Part shown: positions 60,172-64,000 of the stretch, one piece after another
Position numbering within the stretch: the first letter of the stretch is position 1
Layout of the letters: each line of letters opens with the position of its first letter
Assembly: GCA_027625915.1 (NCBI GenBank)
Contig: JANTQA010000012.1
Coordinates: 13,788,501-13,852,500 of the forward strand
Reading direction: 5' to 3'
DNA: 64,000 nucleotides
DNA from: Anaeramoeba flamelloides
Taxonomy: Eukaryota > Metamonada > Anaeramoebidae
Position numbers and translations under genes: made by a program
Notes under the pieces: generated by a model
The model's database searches: none
Told to the model about the DNA's origin: nothing
What the model saw: the letters and a program-made list of their open reading frames with translations, nothing else

Positions 60172-62749
60172 TAGAGATTTTAAAAAACAAAGGGAAACAA
60201 AATATGTCCAACTATAGTTTGTGATCAATGAAAAGAAAACAAAAAATGATTATGAAAAAATGATAAGGAAGAAATTTAAGCGAACATTAACTTTAAAAAA
60301 AAATTTTAAAACCATAACTAACTGTGAAATCCATTTTATCCAGTAACAACAATTTAAACCCTACAAAAACTATTGGCCAACTGAAGAAATAACCGAAACA
60401 AATCAATTGGGATAATACAACCAATAAACAAGAAATAATGCTCCATAAATCAATTATAAAAAAAGAATTTAAAAGATACTAATAAATTCAACTAAATATC
60501 TCAAAATTTTTTGCTTTATTTTCCATTTTAAATCTTTTTTTAATCATTTTGATTATAGCATTCTATTAGCTTAAATGTTGAAAAACTTTGTAAAATTAGT
60601 TGTTCCTTCAAAATATTCTTACTTGGGAGTTTTTTTAAGAATTGAGTGATGAGACCTTGTATTACAAAAATGGAAATTGAACAAAAAATTTCATTAAATC
60701 AATTTGAATTTATCAGTATTGAAAGAATATAATTCTGATTTTTTGACAAAAAAAAGGTGAAGAAGATCTTTATTTTGAATAAAAACATAGAAAATCATTG
60801 TATTATATAAAAAATGTTATTGTGACGAATTTTTGAAATAAAAACATATATTAATTTTTTAACCATTTGCGTTAATTCAAAATATAACCTCAAAAGTGAT
60901 TGTAAAACTGATTAGTATGTGCCCATATATATTCCTATTGTCAAATACCTAAAGTCTGAAGAAAAAAAAAAAACAAGGGCTGAATTTTTTGTTTCCAATT
61001 AGAGCTTTTCATACAAGCCTAGGTTAGTGTTTCAATTATATTTTCAATAACGAATTCAAAAAAAAATATACCCCATCTTGAAATTAAAGTTTACAATTTG
61101 AAAGTTAATGGGACCCAGTCGTTGGGTGACACACATGCGTTTTGAAGATTTGCAAGGATATTAGAAAAAAAAAATTTAATTTTAAAAATATCAAAATTGA
61201 AATCATTTTTTCACATTTTACTTTTTTTTTTTAATTTTGGATTAAATTTAATTTATTTTGCAATTTTTATTTTTATAAGATCTATAGTCACTTGGTAAAA
61301 ATATGTTATTTTGATGTTACTGATACAGTGAAAATGATTATAGAAAAATCATATTCACTTTTATTTATCTTTTTTTGGATCTTCAATTAAAGATCAAAAT
61401 CTACATTGTTGTTTGTCTATAAATGGTGGAAATATTAATTTTAGTTTTTCAATTTTTAAGAAAATCATTTGATTTATTAGTTTTGCTTCATGAGTAAAAA
61501 TCTATTTTTCTCATCTGTATTATTCTACTTGTTTTTTTATTTGTTCTTTAAAGGTCAATTATCAAAGTATAATTGATATTTTGGAAAAAATGTTTGGTCT
61601 CTTTAATTGAAAATAAGTTTCAGTAAAAACTTGATTACTAAAAGACCAAAGTTGCTTATAAATGCTATTTTAAAAAATGAATTATTATTCTTTCAAAGTT
61701 TTATCACTTTTTCCTAATATTGAAAAGTGCAAAATTCAACATATTTCCAAATTATTTCAAAAAATATGATTTCTTTGAAAGAAGAAAAGAAATCTTATTA
61801 TTTTCTCTCTTAAAAGTTTATAAAAATACAATAAATATGATAAAATCATGTATTTTGAAATAAATAGCAGGTTTAGTAATATATATTTATTCTCAAAAAA
61901 ATTATTATAATTATTTTAAATATGAAAAAAATAAATTTTATTATTCATCATATTTTTTTTCACAATTTTATCATTTTTTGTAACAAAAATTATTGTGAAT
62001 AACCAATCAAATAATTTAAAAAAAATACCTAGAATACCTTTTAGATTTTGTTGATACTTGGAAAATAAAACTTGTGAAGATAACAAAAATTTTTTTTTTG
62101 ATTATTATTAATCAATAATTAATAAGTAAACCATCGTCCGTTCAACCATCTCCTAATAACAGAAGGGTTAAATTTTCGGTAATTATTCTTTTATTTCTAA
62201 TAAGTGTATCCATTTTTCAAACAAATAAAATTAATTTGAATTACTAATTCAAATAAAAAGAAAATAATAAAATTCACTAAATACAAATTACTTATTTCAA
62301 AAATAAATTTATTTTGTTTATACTCTTAATATTAAATCAACAACACAGTTTACTTTTTTATATATTTGAGAAATGTAAAAAATAATTGATAATTAAATAA
62401 ATAATCCTTTTTTAGAGAATAGATATTTTTACATCTTACAATCTAGAAACTGGGTTTCAATTCCTCTTAAACTTATTATTTCAGATTGTTTTTCATTTCT
62501 CCAAAAAGATACCAAAATAACCAAAATAATATATTTCGCAATTATTCATGAGTAAGGGTATACCCAAATTATCTTTCTAATTAAAAATGAAAAAAAGAAA
62601 AAAATAAATTTAAAAAGTGTCGATAAGAAGCAAAATATTTCAAAAATAAAAAAAAAACCAATTCTATTTTTGATTTAAACACAAAAAATCATTGCCAAGA
62701 TATTTTTTATCAATTAAATTTAATTTAATTTGATAATTGATCATGAATC
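60172..62749. other. Upstream flank of CDC50 and AT-rich intergenic
   Basis: The first few hundred bases should hold the CDC50 promoter. The rest is AT-rich with no supported gene, apart from the dispersed repeat at 61095-61400 and weak matches to 44540-44700 and 39600-39650. Confidence 0.4.
61095..61400 (-). repeat. ~330-bp dispersed repeat, copy 4 of 4
   Basis: Same orientation as 15895-16200: TCAAAATTGAAATCATTTTT, AGTCACTTGGTAAAAATATG, and near its end GATCTTCAATTAAAGATC, which is itself palindromic and shared with copy 3. Confidence 0.6.
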
Positions 62750-62938
62750 CTAATTTGGGTATAGTTGTTGAACTATTTTAATTTCTTTTTTCTTCTTGAA
62801 CTGATTTGCTTGAAATCTGTGGTCATTTTTAGCCTTTATCTTTTCGTTTTTTATTTTCAAGTAATCTATAATTTTCTGTTTCAGCATCTCAGTCTTAACA
62901 AATAACCACTTGATCTTTTTACTTTGTAACTTTTCTTC
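62750..62938 (-). CDS. Coiled-coil terminal exon, copy 3 of a repeated coding unit
   Basis: After a TTATTAG acceptor-like site the minus strand is open for 62 codons to TAG: EEKLQSKKIKWLFVKTEMLK, IIDYLKIKNEKIKAKNDHRF, ANQFKKKKEIKIVQQL. The same block is found, broken, at 26990-27230 and 30003-30062. This copy has no internal stop. An open stretch at about 63085-63180 (-), with IFSPNLKEIKFIFQYLMGN, could be an upstream exon, but no convincing donor links them. It may be a small gene whose end has been copied, or part of an unknown retroelement. Confidence 0.4.
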   Translation of the reverse strand, partial: EEKLQSKKIKWLFVKTEMLKQKIIDYLKIKNEKIKAKNDHRFQANQFKKKKEIKIVQQLYPN

Positions 62939-63835
62939 CTAATAAAAAGAAAATTCATAAATGAAAAAATCGAAAAAAATAAAAAAACTACTTTTTTGAA
63001 CTGAAGGAAAAAAAAAGAAAAGAAAAGAAATACACATTATATTAAAAGATCAAAATAAGAGATGAAAAAATCTTAAATATCAAAAATGTGCTCGTTTTTT
63101 TTTCTTCATTCCCCATTAAATATTGAAAAATGAATTTAATTTCTTTAAGATTTGGCGAAAAAATGTATCGAACTCTTCTTGTTTATATTTCTAAAAAAAA
63201 AAAAAAAAAAAAAAGAGCTTATATTACAGAATTGTTAAACTAAGGGAGTGTGCTTTTTATTTATTTTAAATCAAGATTTTAGTTGATAATCAACATTCTG
63301 ATTTAAAAATGAGAGGGAAAAAAAAGTGAAACACAGCTATTGAATCCATCTTCTGAAAAATCATTTATAAAAAAAAATTGCAATTGTGACAGTTTAAAAA
63401 AAATGATGTCACTAAGAGGTAATGTTGTAATTTATCTAATAATGGTTATTTTTGGATAATTTTGAAATAATTTTAGACTTTGTTTTTTTTTATTTTAAAA
63501 CAATTTTAGAGTTGCTAATAAACCCACATGGAAATAGGATATTTTGGCCCCTCTACTACTGGGTGTCAGTATCTAATCCAATAAAAAAATAAAATAGGAA
63601 AAGAATCATAGTTACCGAAGGTACAGATAATTTCCAAACCATGAATTGGTTGATCCACAAAATACATATGATGGTATTTATTAAAGATTAAGGGTTTTGT
63701 ACAAAAAATGAATTAATGATTTTTTGATTCACAAAATCCGAATTAATTAAGGATTTAAAAGAAAATTTTTTTAAAATAGGATCCAAGAAGAACAATAGGC
63801 CAGTCCCCTTTAAAAAACATAAATTGGAAGTTTTG
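62939..63835. other. AT-rich intergenic
   Basis: Holds the possible upstream exon noted for 62750-62938 and the 3' flank of the partial gene. Nothing else supported. Confidence 0.35.
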
Positions 63836-64000
63836 TTAAAAAAATTTTGAAAATAAAGTTTCCAAAATGTTTGCTGTTTGAGGATTAATTAACTGTAACT
63901 GTTGAAATACTTGATTGGTGTGATCTTCGATTTGTGACAAATCTCTTTTGGTTGTTTGTATTTGGCGAATTACTAAGTCTTCAATTTGCTTCAACGAGAG
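63836..64000 (-). CDS. C-terminal end of an unidentified coiled-coil protein (cut by window edge)
   Basis: The minus strand is open from the window edge to TAA at 63836, 54 codons: LKQIEDLVIRQIQTTKRDLS, QIEDHTNQVFQQLQLINPQ, TANILETLFSKFF. Codon use and reduced AT mark it as coding. Heptad-like spacing of I/L/V suggests a coiled coil. The start lies beyond 64000 and the family cannot be named. Confidence 0.7.
   Translation of the reverse strand, partial: LSLKQIEDLVIRQIQTTKRDLSQIEDHTNQVFQQLQLINPQTANILETLFSKFF

Noticed and set aside
1-64000. LTR retrotransposons, Polintons or other virus-derived elements
   Set aside because: No long terminal repeats, protease, integrase or capsid-like frames were seen; all RT sequence is LINE-type with an A-rich tail or truncated end.
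1-64000. Mitochondrial or plastid origin, suggested by the AT content
   Set aside because: Spliced nuclear-type genes (NUF2, HSBP1, CDC50), standard-code reading and a Pol III tRNA with T-run indicate nuclear DNA.

Overview
The window looks like nuclear DNA of a unicellular eukaryote (protist). It is very AT-rich, its genes are split by GT...AG introns, its proteins are rich in N, K, E and F, and all the confident genes end in TAA. The recognisable products are eukaryotic housekeeping proteins: NUF2, an EH-domain trafficking scaffold, HSBP1, a CDC50 flippase subunit and probably an Rxt3-like protein. Amoeboid protists with N/K-rich proteomes (for example Anaeramoeba or dictyostelid-like lineages) would fit, but the sequence alone does not fix the taxon.

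Layout. 332-3938 (+) is NUF2. 7451-17700 (-) is a 2265-residue protein with two EH domains, a coiled coil and about 50 FG-x-F clusters. 18780-19118 (+) is HSBP1. 19119-32250 is gene-poor and repeat-rich and holds one tRNA-Lys(CTT) with a decayed tRNA beside it. 32686-34265 (-) is a probable Rxt3-type chromatin protein. 34266-41675 is again repeats. 41676-41925 (+) may be a tiny gene. 42325-43122 (-) is a secreted Cys-containing protein. 48230-49203 (+) is a polytopic membrane protein. 49778-52905 is a LINE with other elements nested in it. 54674-60171 (-) is the CDC50/LEM3 subunit, with a 4.5-kb intron full of repeats. 63836-64000 (-) is the end of a gene cut by the window edge.

The rest is a repeat landscape: a non-LTR (LINE) family with RT and a C-terminal CCHC motif in several 5'-truncated copies; short elements carrying only the LINE 3' tail; two groups of TTAA-flanked DNA elements (one a foldback with ~180-bp inverted ends, one with short GGGA...TCCC ends); Tc1/mariner-like MITEs with TA target sites; and several dispersed repeats of 150-600 bp.

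The most unusual structure is a set of seven arrays of long palindromes. Each palindrome begins GTTAGGTTTT and ends AAAACCTAGGCACTCTAC, but the stems differ, and some palindromes sit inside others. Two arrays (40251-40678 and 49831-50211) join the same point at the end of the LINE coding region, one is followed by an A-run, and another lies inside the LINE frame. They may be the 3' UTR of a LINE subfamily, or a separate mobile palindrome. The second notable item is the EH protein, whose FGGF/FGDF/FGEF array resembles a hugely expanded ligand for gamma-adaptin/GGA ear domains. The confident genes do not form one pathway, though the EH scaffold and CDC50 both act on Golgi/endosome membranes.
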